From contig LNKV01000096.1 in the NCBI GenBank assembly GCA_001465935.1, positions 1 through 31,746 of the forward strand: a DNA stretch of 31,746 nt, read 5' to 3'. This document shows positions 20,435 to 29,121 of the stretch, in pieces (position 1 is the stretch's first letter; each line of letters begins with the position of its first letter). The translations under genes and the position numbers were made by a program. Source of the stretch: Clarireedia homoeocarpa (lineage: Eukaryota > Ascomycota > Leotiomycetes > Helotiales > Rutstroemiaceae). Under the pieces are notes generated by a model, which had not been told where the DNA came from, made no database searches, and saw only the letters and a program-made list of their open reading frames with translations.

Positions 20435-22000
20435 ATGGCGACTTCAACGCTGCCGCCGCCGACGCCGCCGCCGCCACCGCCTCCCTTCACACCGCCACAA
20501 CCAAGACCTGTCAACAAGAAACGACAACTCGCGTCAACCCCAATTCTGATCTCGTCAACCCCCAGTGAAAATGTAAAAGCTGATAGACCCTTTCTCTTTG
20601 ATTTCACAAATATACATCTAGATTCGCAACGAACCGCCAAGCACGCCCCTCAAGCTCTTGAAACAGAGCTCCAAACGCTTCTCACTAAAGAAGAACAACG
20701 TCAAAAGGCTCTCAAATCTCTCTTCTCTCTCTGCGCCAAAGCATTAGATACTGAACTTCTCAAAGCGCCGTCTCTCATCGAATCTGAATCTGTTTCTCTT
20801 TGTAACGCCCTGAAAGCTACGATAAAGTCCCAGTTTGCGCTTCTAATCAGTGGCGAAATTCCACTGACTACAAGCCAACCTCTGCTAGACCAGCTCACTG
20901 CCTTGAACGCCCAAACACGCCCTCTCACAAGCCAACCCTCATATGCAGCAGCGCTCACCAAACCCGCTGAACCTGCTAACCCTGCCCACCCCGCCAAACA
21001 ATCTACACTAACCCCTACTGCCCAGACCCCTCCTATGCAAAAAAGGAAGCCAAGAGAGAACAAAGATACTAGACTTTTCATCAGACTTAGTGGAAACAAC
21101 AAGTGGAAAGCTCAAAAGGCATATGATATCTTAGTATTCTTAAAGACACAGCTTCCTACACGAATCACCCAAGCTATCAAAAGAATAGATACAGTCCCTT
21201 CAGGTTTCGCACTAGTCCCTCTTATGCCAGAAGACTCCAAGCTCCTACTAGACCACTCAGCAAGCTTCCAAGCACTACTTAATGCAGACAAAGTTGAAGC
21301 CGGAGATAAGTGGATTCGGGCAATCATCCCTAGAGTCCCTACTACAAGATGGGACTTTATTGAAAACAAGGCTGAAAAGATCCTTGACCAAGAACTCGCC
21401 TCTGAGATTGCTACTCACACCGGGCAAGCCCCTATCAAGGCTTACTTCAGCAGGTATAATGAAGATGGGAGCCATACTGGTACTGTTACAGCCTGGTTCA
21501 AGCTAGAAGCAGCAAGAAGAATACCAAGAAAAGCGGTACTGATCGGAGCAGAGGTATTTATCCGACTCTCGCCACCCAAAGAGAAGCCTGTTCTTCAATG
21601 TAATAAGTGTGGAGGCTTCCATAATCCAAGAACATGTACAAGGCTGCAAAGATGCTTTATCTGCGGGACCAAGGACCACCTCACAAAGGATCATAAAGCC
21701 CCGTGCGACTCTCCCGAATGCGACTGTCCACCTAAATGTCCCAACTGCAAAGGCCCACACAAAGTAGACAGCCTAACTTGTCTCGCCCGCCCTGTCCTCA
21801 AGGACGGCCTTATTCAAAGAAAAAGCAAGACCCAGCTACTGGTAATCAGAGAAGCAGAGAACATGGCATGGCTAGAAGCAAAAAGACTAGGCCATTTGGG
21901 AAACGCTTCTTCCTCTCCCAATAATCCTAGCTCCCCTAATCAAGCTTCACCTATACAAAGCTCATTGCATAGAGACCTCGACAACGCAATGGAATGTTAA
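20435..22000 (+). CDS. LINE ORF1 (Gag-like nucleic-acid-binding protein)
   Basis: 521 residues, intact. The N-terminus is proline-rich (PPPTPPPPPPPF). The middle holds an RRM/esterase-like linker region (TRLFIRLSGNNKWKAQKAYD onward). The C-terminal part (about 385-450) has a run of zinc-knuckle cysteines: CNKCGGFHNPRTC, CFICGTKDHLTKDH, CDCPPKCPNCKGPHKVDSLTC. Such proteins coat LINE RNA in the ribonucleoprotein. The stop codon overlaps the ORF2 start (ATGTTAA, 21994-22000), suggesting coupled termination-reinitiation. Confidence 0.9.
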   Translation: MATSTLPPPTPPPPPPPFTPPQPRPVNKKRQLASTPILISSTPSENVKADRPFLFDFTNIHLDSQRTAKHAPQALETELQTLLTKEEQRQKALKSLFSLCAKALDTELLKAPSLIESESVSLCNALKATIKSQFALLISGEIPLTTSQPLLDQLTALNAQTRPLTSQPSYAAALTKPAEPANPAHPAKQSTLTPTAQTPPMQKRKPRENKDTRLFIRLSGNNKWKAQKAYDILVFLKTQLPTRITQAIKRIDTVPSGFALVPLMPEDSKLLLDHSASFQALLNADKVEAGDKWIRAIIPRVPTTRWDFIENKAEKILDQELASEIATHTGQAPIKAYFSRYNEDGSHTGTVTAWFKLEAARRIPRKAVLIGAEVFIRLSPPKEKPVLQCNKCGGFHNPRTCTRLQRCFICGTKDHLTKDHKAPCDSPECDCPPKCPNCKGPHKVDSLTCLARPVLKDGLIQRKSKTQLLVIREAENMAWLEAKRLGHLGNASSSPNNPSSPNQASPIQSSLHRDLDNAMEC

Positions 22001-22832
22001 AGGATAGCCACTTAAGAATCCTTCAAGCCAACGTGGGAAGATCCAACAACGCCCACGACACGATTCTAAACATTGCGTTTGAAAGAAAGATCGATATTCT
22101 TCTAATTCAAGAGCCAAGAATCAGAAACACAACTAGAAAACTAACTAGGAATCACCCTGCATATCAGTGTTTTACCTCATGGGACGATTGGACTGAGAGA
22201 CCTCCCAGAGTACTGACCTATATAAGGAAAGGAGCAGGCTTACACTGCTCTCAGCTTTCACTATTAACTACGCCAGACCTCCTTTTTCTCAAGGTTAAAG
22301 GCAAAGGTTTCGAGGAGTTCACACTAATAAATGTCTATAATGCTCCGGACTCTTGCATCGATGGTGGACTGGCAGTACACCAACTTATTCAACTCCCTAG
22401 CTTTGGGCAAGAAGACAGACTAATATGTGCTGGAGATTTCAATCTTAAGCACCCTCTATGGCAGCCAGGCATCGCCCCCTCCTCTAATGCACAGAAATGG
22501 ATAGATTGGGCCGAGGCCTCTCACTTAAACCTCATATCTACACCAGGTAGAGCTACTCACCAAAGAGGAAATATACTCGACCTCACATGGGCTTCAGCTG
22601 CCTTCACAAATATTCATACAACTATGGACCACTCCTTGGACTCGACGTCGGACCACTCTACAATCCTTACAACACTTATAACCGAACAAGAAGTAATCGG
22701 GAAAGCTATAGGCAGATTCAGAATGGAGACTATAGAACAAGAAACGTTCCACTCGATTCTGGCAGCCTCTCTACCAAAAATAAGAACTTTCCCTACACCA
22801 GAAGACTTAGATAGCTTTGTAGAGCATCTGAT

Positions 22833-22840
22833 ATCTGCAC
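22833..22840. repeat. hAT target-site duplication, left copy
   Basis: ATCTGCAC, repeated exactly at 29114-29121. Eight bp is the hAT superfamily length. Confidence 0.93.
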
Positions 22841-22852
22841 TAGGCTGCGGCG
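22841..22852 (+). repeat. hAT terminal inverted repeat, left
   Basis: TAGGCTGCGGCG. Its exact reverse complement forms the right end at 29102-29113. Confidence 0.9.
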
Positions 22853-23036
22853 TGGGACCCCATGGGCCGGGTTTTCAACTTCTTGTCCCACCCACTGGGA
22901 CCCCATGGGCCGGGTGGGTAATGGGGTAATGGGGTATCCCACCCATGGGTTACCCAGTGGGTTGCCAAGGACCCAATGGGTTGCCAAGAACCCAATGGGT
23001 TACCCATTACCCAGGACCCATTGTAGGTTAGGTTAT
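22853..23036. repeat. hAT left subterminal repeat array
   Basis: Dense GC-rich words around palindromes of the type CCCANTGGG/CCCATGGG, plus TTACCCATTACCC and two tandem GGGTTGCCAAG-ACCCAAT units (about 22959-23000). The same words recur at 28926-29101. In other hAT elements such clustered subterminal repeats are transposase-binding sites; that role is inferred here. Confidence 0.7.
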
Positions 23037-23220
23037 ATGATTCTACTATATAGTAAATTCTACTAATCTTTAAACTAATCGTTACAGCTCAAATCGTGTT
23101 TATATCACATTTATATCAATCAAGTCAAAAAAAAAATAAAATAAAATAAGAAATCATCGTATTTTATATTAATCTAAGTGATTCTTTTAAAAGAAATTAT
23201 ATTTATGAGCCTCCTGTCGT

Positions 23221-23781
23221 TTAACCACTATTAAAACCACTAGTTGCTCGGTGTGCAGCTGGATTACCGGCATATGGATATCCTAAGATACCTACGCGCA
23301 TAGATTGAACCAGATGCATATCTTTTTGCATAATCGTTACCCGCTTTGCATGAATAGCAGCCAAGTTTGTCACTAGAGGTAGATGATTAGTATAAAGATT
23401 AATAGAAAATTGATAACTTGAATTATACTTACTTTCAAACTCTGCAACTAACATTGCTTCAGCAGCTTCTTGTAGAGCCAAAATCGCATTTGATTGCCAT
23501 CGGGTAACTTTGTCGCCTACTGCTTCTGTGATCTCTCGGACAACACGTTGAAATGGGAGTTTTGGGATGAGTAAGTCGAAGGATTTTTGGTACTTTCGAA
23601 TTTCACGTAATGCAACCGCTATAGACTTGTGTTAACTGAAAATTCTACTAATATTTCTACTAATCAACTTACTGCCTGGTTTGAAGCGTCGCTTTGGTTT
23701 TTGGACCTTAAGTGGCTTTTTGCGCGCAGTTCGCCCATTTGGAAGGGGTGTCCGTGTTTTGTTTTTCCGCTTAAGAGGCAT
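23221..23781 (-). CDS. Histone H3 variant, CenH3/CENP-A-like, transposon passenger
   Basis: Exons 23781-23673, 23618-23433 and 23372-23221 (introns 54 and 60 bp, GTAAGT donors, TAG acceptors) encode 148 residues without stops. A further 5'-UTR intron (23832-23783) ends one base before the ATG. Residues 1-33 are a basic tail (RTARKKPLK, PKRR). The H3 core begins KPGTVALREIRKYQKS (35-49), then KLPFQRVVREI, a loop 1 one residue longer than H3 with tryptophan (TRWQSNAILALQEAAEA), and TNLAAIHAKRVTIMQKDM. The RWQ-AILALQEAAEA and IMQKD wording and the long loop favour CenH3 over canonical H3. Odd features: P in LLIPKLPF where H3 has R, M in FEMTNL where H3 has D, VQSMRVG replacing the end of helix 3, and a 21-residue G/P/Y-containing extension. 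CenH3 marks centromeric nucleosomes; what this copy does is unknown. Confidence 0.88.
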
Positions 23782-23832
23782 TCTGTATATGATTAGTAGA
23801 ATAATTAGTAGAATAGGATAAAATAAACATAC

Positions 23833-24057
23833 TTGAGTACGTATTGAGGGTTTTTGTGGTCGTAGTAAAGAGTTGAAGTTGGATTAAGGTGAATTTGTGT
23901 GATATTCTAAACAGATACCTGAAAATAGAGGCTGTTACCTTAAGAAAAAAAAAAGGGTTACTCAGGCAACAACTTCAATAATATTCACTTTTTGCACTTC
24001 AACTTCGATTACTTTTTTAATTCTACCACCTTTTGATTATTCTCATACTATCTCAAT
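23833..24057. promoter_or_regulatory. Divergent promoter between histone and passenger genes
   Basis: 225 bp between the two inferred 5'-UTR introns. It has an A tract (about 23943-23954) and GTTGAAGTT (23873) with its inverted partner AACTTC/CTTCAACTT (about 23998-24006), giving rough symmetry. Both genes have an intron of 50 bp right before their start codons, so the two leaders are mirror images in layout. Co-regulation is an inference. Confidence 0.5.
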
Positions 24058-24108
24058 GTAAGGATCTTATTCTTTCTACTAATATTCCTACTAATCTGTG
24101 TTTTCAGT

Positions 24109-25499
24109 ATGGTTGGAAAACGTAAAGCTCAAGACTCCTTGTCCCAAAATCCCCATACTGTGAAAGCTCGTAAGCGAGCTGAAGCTTTGGAAAATGATCC
24201 TATTCGTGGACAAATTGAAAAAGCCAAAGCAAGAGATCAGAGTGCTGTCACATATGCGAAGAGTCAATTGAAAAAGACGCAAGAGTATATTGATGCTTCT
24301 GAAGATGCTCAACATCAGATGTTGGTTGATTGTGATGCTGAAGTCCGGCATAGACGGTAAGTATACCCTTTGATTCCGTTAATCTTTATACTAATCCAAT
24401 TTATAGTGAAGTAAAAGGCAAAGACTGGAAAACCCTTGCTACGTCTCTGGGCTGGGGAGATCATGGCGGGCAGTATGCTGTGGAAGATGATAATAACACT
24501 GCATGGGAGGATATTGAGTATGAAGAAGAATTCGCGTCAGCCTATGAGACATCATGGAGAAATGATGAGATCTTCAATGGTGAACATGGCTACAAAACCA
24601 AGACTGAAGCAGAACTGGACAAAGAAAAAGAAGACACAAAGAAACAAGTAGCAACGCGTAAAGTAGTAAGTTACTGGAATATGATTAGTAGAAAGATTAA
24701 CAGAAACTAACCTTTATTAGTTAACCAAGCTTGGCATTTTCTGGCGTTGGCAAAATATCTGGAAAAATGCTCGCAACACTCTATTCAAAAAGTACAGCCA
24801 GTTGCATGATGCCGAAGGAGCCTATGTTGTCTTTAAGCGACAAGAAATCAAAAAAGGGTTGGAGTATGTTATATCCTGTCTACTAATCTTTGCACTAATT
24901 AACTAACTTTGGTTAGACGTGCTCGTATCCGGTTCCAATTGAAGAAGAGACAACGTAAATTGGCGAAAACATCACCCAAATTCCAGTTGTAAGTTCATTC
25001 CCCCCACTTTTTAACCTCTATTGGAAGAATCTAACTAGTCTAGCCTATCCAATAAGCTTCGCCTCTTGAAGAGAGAAGACAAGAAAGCCGTAAAGTACGT
25101 AATAGAGTTTCTACTAGTCTTTATACTAATCAGCTAATCCCTACTAGAAAAGCTCTAAAGTGGATTTCACCTGGCACCTTCTTTACAGCCTCTGAAAAGG
25201 CATTTTGGAGAGCTTTGGTAGTTTCCCTTGTCGATAATTCTTTCGATGATGGCTGGGTAGATCTTCCTGGTCCTGCCTCTTGGTGGCCTGAGTCCACTGA
25301 AGAAATCGATAATATGGATTTCTTAGTTCCAGAAAACGACCGAGAGCAGTATATCAATGCAATTAAATTGGTATATACTAAGGAGATGAATCTGGAGTTA
25401 TGGGATAACTGGATGATGGTTTTGCCATCTAATTCAAATCTTCAAGTTCTAGCTGATACTCAAGCCAATATGAAACGTATCAAGAGTTTCTATGACTAA
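24109..25499 (+). CDS. Unknown passenger protein of the hAT element (374 aa)
   Basis: I do not recognise this family. Six coding exons fit in phase: 24109-24356, 24407-24665, 24721-24863, 24917-24988, 25044-25094, 25148-25499 (introns 50-55 bp), plus a 5'-UTR intron 24058-24107. Residues 1-35 are basic (GKRKAQDSLSQ, KARKRAEA, possible nuclear signal). Next comes a charged helical part, then an acidic, tryptophan-containing part (NTAWEDIEYEEEF) and an aromatic LGIFWRWQNIWKNA block. A very basic segment follows (RARIRFQLKKRQRKLAK, LLKREDKKAVK), and the C-terminal domain runs ALKWISPGTFFTASEKAFWRAL to VYTKEMNLELWDNW. The basic middle suggests nucleic-acid or histone-acid patches, but no domain can be named. 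Divergent from the histone gene, it may act with it. At the second intron an in-frame alternative acceptor 9 bp downstream is possible. Confidence 0.75.
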
Positions 25500-25801
25500 A
25501 TTTAACGGATTAGTAGTTAATTGGCTAGAAAAGTTAGGTCAAGGAAGTTAGATCAAGGAAATCTTACAGATATTTGAAATCATGCATATTATATACTTTC
25601 TACTAATTTTTCTACTAATTCTAATTTGAGATACTTTGTCCTTGGATCAAACTCTGAACTTGACAGAGTTTCAAATAGTAATTTTTCTTTTCTAAAATAT
25701 TTCTTAAAGTTCTTTTTACTTTTATCTTACTTTGAATTATTGTATGTTACCTGTCTTTAAAATACTATCAACTATCGAAATTTTGTCCGAATAACCTCAA
25801 T
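25500..25801. other. AT-rich spacer upstream of hAT transposase
   Basis: Holds the 3' flank of the passenger gene, one paired TACTAATT motif (25601-25620) and the presumed transposase promoter. No open frame of note. Confidence 0.4.
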
Positions 25802-28750
25802 ATGACTTCTAGCCAGTTAACAAGTTCTTTCGGCGGTTCTGATCTAACCGATCCTTTTACTGATCAAGTTCCTTCATCACCTCCTTTGGAACAATTCTCT
25901 TTCGATGTATGTGGAAAAGGAGGCAGATTCTACAAATGGACACCAGATGTCCATACTAATTTCATTCGATGGTGGAAAACATCTGAATGGTTCAAAAGCA
26001 ATACTGTTGGTTCAGATCAAGTTGTTGATTTAGATCAACAGACTAAATTGATCAATAAGCTTCATTGGGACTCAAATGCCCGTAAATCTGCACACTGGGC
26101 TAAATACGATCAAGCTGCCGATCGGAGAACCGGAGAGCCGATTCTTATATGTCGACAATGTGACGGAACATTATCGCATCCTGGGATCAAGAGTACTGGT
26201 ACAAACGCATTAAGCAAACATCGTGATACTGGAGCTTGTCGAAAAGCAGCTTTCCAAGCTGGACGCCAGATGGGTATCAGCGAATTCTCCGCTGTGAGAG
26301 TAAGTAGCAAGTGATTAGTATAACGATTAGTAGGAAACTAATTTTTTCTAGGTGAACTTACCAAAACAACTTACTGTCGAAGCATTTCAAGATCAACTTC
26401 TACGAACGATTATCTCTATGCGAGCTCCTTTTCGGGCTATTGAAGATAAAGAATGGCGAAAACTTGCTTTAATGCAAAACTCTGGATTTCCTCTTCCTTC
26501 TGCACGTACACTTCGGAAACGATTAACATTACAAGTCGAAGAGCTCGAGACGAAAAAAATACTCTCAAGGATGGTAAAAGGAAGTAAGGTTGCTTTGTCT
26601 TTGGATGGTTGGTCTAGTACTACTAGAATCTCATTTCTTGGGATCTTAGTTCATTATATCTCTAAGGATTGGGAACTGGTTGAAGAACTTATTGGATTCG
26701 AAAGTTTAAAAGATGTACATTCTGGGCAAGCACTGGCTTCAGTTGTAAAAGGTGTTACTGACAAGTTTGGGATTACGAACCAAATAATCTCGATTACCAC
26801 TGATAATGCATCTAATAATACTAAGATGATGCAAGAGGTCAATACACAGTTTGAGGAAGCATTCGACCGAGATCACTTCCTTGAGCGGCGTATTCAACAT
26901 GTGCCTTGTCTGGCACATATTATCCAGCTAGCTTTGAAAGCACTTCTTGGATCAATCCGTCTCAATCCAACTAACGAAACATTTCTTAGGGATTGGAGTA
27001 GTGATCAGGAGATTACAGATCTGGAAAGAATTGCAGCAGTTGATAGACGTGGTACTCCTTATATTCTTGCTAAGGTATTATCCAACTCCAATTTTTCTAC
27101 TAATCTTTCTACTAATCTCTTTATAGCTTCGAAAGCTGGCTGTCTATACCAATTCTAGTACTCAGCGACGAATAAGATTCCGAGACATTCAACTGGAGCT
27201 AATCAACACTAGACGTACAGACTTAAAAAAGCCACTCACTCTCTTAATGGATGTTTCAACCCGGTGGGATTCAACTTGCCATATGCTGATACGTGCAGCT
27301 CGTCTTCGAACTGCAATTGATAAGCACTGTCGGGATTATGCCAAGGTCCAACCATTCTCTTTGTCTAATATAGAGTGGAAGCAAATTGGATACCTTATTG
27401 ACATTGTTCGTCCTTTTAACTTTTATACTACTAATGTTGGTAAAACAAAAGGAGTTACTTTGCCATATGGACTAGGCATCTACGACAAGTTGTATGAACA
27501 TCTAGTTGAATGTCGTCGTCGTATGCTTGGAAAAAAGGAGAAGTATCCATGGGTTGCAAAACTTATCGATGCGATTGATGAAGCAGAAAAGAAATTAGAC
27601 AAATATTACAACGAGATGTACAATAATGTGGGGAGTTATTATGCTCTTGGGGCTCTTCTTAGTCCATTGTTCAAAAAGACCGCTTTTCATCCAGATTACT
27701 GTTAGTTGGATAATGAAGGGCATGATTAGCAGTATGAGTTCGAAGAACAATTGCAACAGCTGTATACAACTCAGTATAAGCAACAATTGTTTTCCAATTT
27801 CGCCGAACTTCAAGCTCTGCGAGATCCGAATCGAGATGCTTTAGCGATTGTACTAGATCGATCTGATCGGAATACTTCTCAATCAGCTGTTGTAGATGAG
27901 GTCTCTACTTGGTTGCAATTACGTAAGTTTTTCTACTAATCTTTCAACTAATCGATTTTCTAATATTCTACCAGCTACGAGCCAAATGGCTGTTCTTGCA
28001 CACTGGAAGTCCTTGGAATATAGGCTTCCAGATTTAGCTAGAATGGCTAGAGATCTGCTCTGTATTCCTCTAGCAGGGGTTGGGGTCGAACGAGTCTTCA
28101 GCTATGCTCGTGATATATGTTCATATCGGCGTGGACAACTTCACCCGGAGACTATTCGAGCTAGTATTTTACTTTTCCATTCTCAAAATCGATCTCAAGA
28201 AACTACTATAGAATCGGAAAACGAAGCTCAGGTAGAAGATGAAGGAAGTAACTATTATGTTTCCCGGGATATTATCCTAGCTACAGCTATGACCGAGGAG
28301 GAAATTAATGCCGAAATCGCCGATTTGCGGAAAGAAATTGATATTCATACTACTAAGATTGACGACTGGGATCGACAAGCCTATATTAGCGATGAGGAGC
28401 CCTCAGATACAGTTCCAGCACGTACAGCACATGCAATACGTGCAGAAGTTATACATCGCCGTCGACTCAGAAGGAGAGTACAGAATACAACATCTCACCA
28501 AGATCTTTCTCAATCTACTTTTGAAGTTAATCGAGTCCAATCAGATGAGATTCGCCGACGGATACAAGAAGAAGATCCATCGATCTATGAATCTACTAAT
28601 ATTACTGCAGAAGATGAAGCCTTACAACCAGATTTGCCACCCAACAGGAATAGAAGGCAAAGATCTCAAGATGATGGAATTGTAATTGATAGAGTTGTCA
28701 GACAGAGAACTGGAAGAGTGATAGAGAATGCGTTGAATAGAACTCGATAG
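25802..28750 (+). pseudogene. hAT transposase, two in-frame stops
   Basis: Exons 25802-26299, 26352-27074, 27127-27922 and 27975-28750, all three introns exactly 52 bp. About 930 codons. The N-terminus has a BED-like zinc finger (LICRQCDGTLSHPGIK...HRDTGACRK). The RNase-H-like core shows SLDGWSS (D near 251), TTDNASNN (D near 317), HVPCLAHIIQLALKALL and STRWDSTCHML. The C-terminal hAT dimerisation domain is clear (LCIPLAGVGVERVFSYARD, then GQLHPETI), followed by an unusual hydrophilic tail of about 185 residues rich in R/E. In exon 3, TAG at 27703-27705 and TAG at 27727-27729 interrupt the frame; each could come from TGG by one G-to-A change. The element is now probably non-autonomous unless stops are bypassed. 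Confidence 0.9.
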
Positions 28751-28925
28751 ACAAGTAATTTGGAGTTTGGTGTTTGGTGTTCGGAGGAGTTTAATAATTC
28801 ATACTAATTTTTCTACTAATCTCAAAATTGTGCTCTATCCACGTGCCGAAAATTGAAGTTATGATTTTCTCTAATTAAAGTATTACTTGCATATTCTTAA
28901 CTCCAGCCCAGTCTATTCCATAATA
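28751..28925. other. Transposase 3' flank
   Basis: Short AT-rich stretch with one paired TACTAATT/TACTAATC motif (28802-28821). Nothing else seen. Confidence 0.4.
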
Positions 28926-29101
28926 GGTTAGTCATTACCCATTACCCATAACCCAACCTATTACCCACTGGGTAATGGGTAACCCACGGGTAATGGGTTG
29001 GGTTATAGGTAATTCTACCCACCCACTGGGGTCCCATCAAGGCTAGCAACCCACCCATTGGGACCCCAACCCGGTGGGTGGGACCCCACCCACTGGGTTT
29101 C
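28926..29101. repeat. hAT right subterminal repeat array
   Basis: Repeats of CATTACCCATTACCC, CCCACTGGG, TGGGTAATGGGTAACCC and GGGACCCCA matching the words of the left array in inverted arrangement. Candidate transposase-binding region by analogy with other hAT elements. Confidence 0.7.
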
Positions 29102-29113
29102 CGCCGCAGCCTA
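29102..29113 (-). repeat. hAT terminal inverted repeat, right
   Basis: CGCCGCAGCCTA, exact reverse complement of 22841-22852. Confidence 0.9.
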
Positions 29114-29121
29114 ATCTGCAC
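29114..29121. repeat. hAT target-site duplication, right copy
   Basis: ATCTGCAC, identical to 22833-22840. Confidence 0.93.

Larger units (their letters stand above)
23061..28821. repeat. Dispersed paired motif TACTAATC-N4-TACTAATC, 14 sites
   Basis: First-half positions, plus-strand coordinates: 23061, 23385 (reverse), 23646, 23791 (reverse), 24077, 24377, 24683 (reverse), 24881, 25112, 25601, 26313 (reverse), 27098, 27934, 28802. At each, a second half starts exactly 12 bp further on; halves vary by up to three bases (e.g. AACTAATC, TACTAGTC, CGTTAATC). Eleven sites lie in introns (two of these in inferred 5'-UTR introns), three are outside. TACTAAT resembles a branch-point sequence, but three intronic copies (23646, 24683, 26313) are antisense to transcription, and the intergenic copies cannot be explained by splicing of the modelled introns. 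No paired copy was noticed outside the hAT element. Confidence 0.8.
22841..29113. mobile_element. hAT transposon carrying a CenH3-like histone gene and a second passenger gene
   Basis: 6,273 bp. It is bounded by perfect 12 bp inverted ends (TAGGCTGCGGCG / CGCCGCAGCCTA) and a perfect 8 bp duplication (ATCTGCAC), inside LINE ORF2, whose frame it interrupts cleanly. Gene order from the left: subterminal repeat array, histone H3 variant (minus), 225 bp shared promoter, unknown passenger gene (plus), hAT transposase (plus, two stops), subterminal array. Fourteen non-coding sites carry a paired TACTAATC motif. The precise ends and perfect duplication suggest recent insertion. Host capture versus long-standing cargo cannot be decided from one copy. 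Confidence 0.92.

Noticed and set aside
20368..20640. Glycine-rich minus-strand frame opposite LINE ORF1
   Set aside because: It is the complement of the proline-rich N-terminus of ORF1 and has no independent features.
22793..22987. Small minus-strand frame at the left hAT end
   Set aside because: Product of the GC-rich subterminal repeats; the same type of frame occurs at 28942-29133 in the right array.
1358..23781. Functional link between SKP1 (also a kinetochore component in budding yeast) and the CenH3-like gene
   Set aside because: They are more than 20 kb apart, and the histone gene came in on a transposon. Co-occurrence in the window is most simply chance.
23061..28821. Paired TACTAATC motif explained purely as duplicated intron branch points
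   Set aside because: Antisense copies in three introns and copies outside the modelled introns do not fit, although the sense copies may well also serve as branch points.
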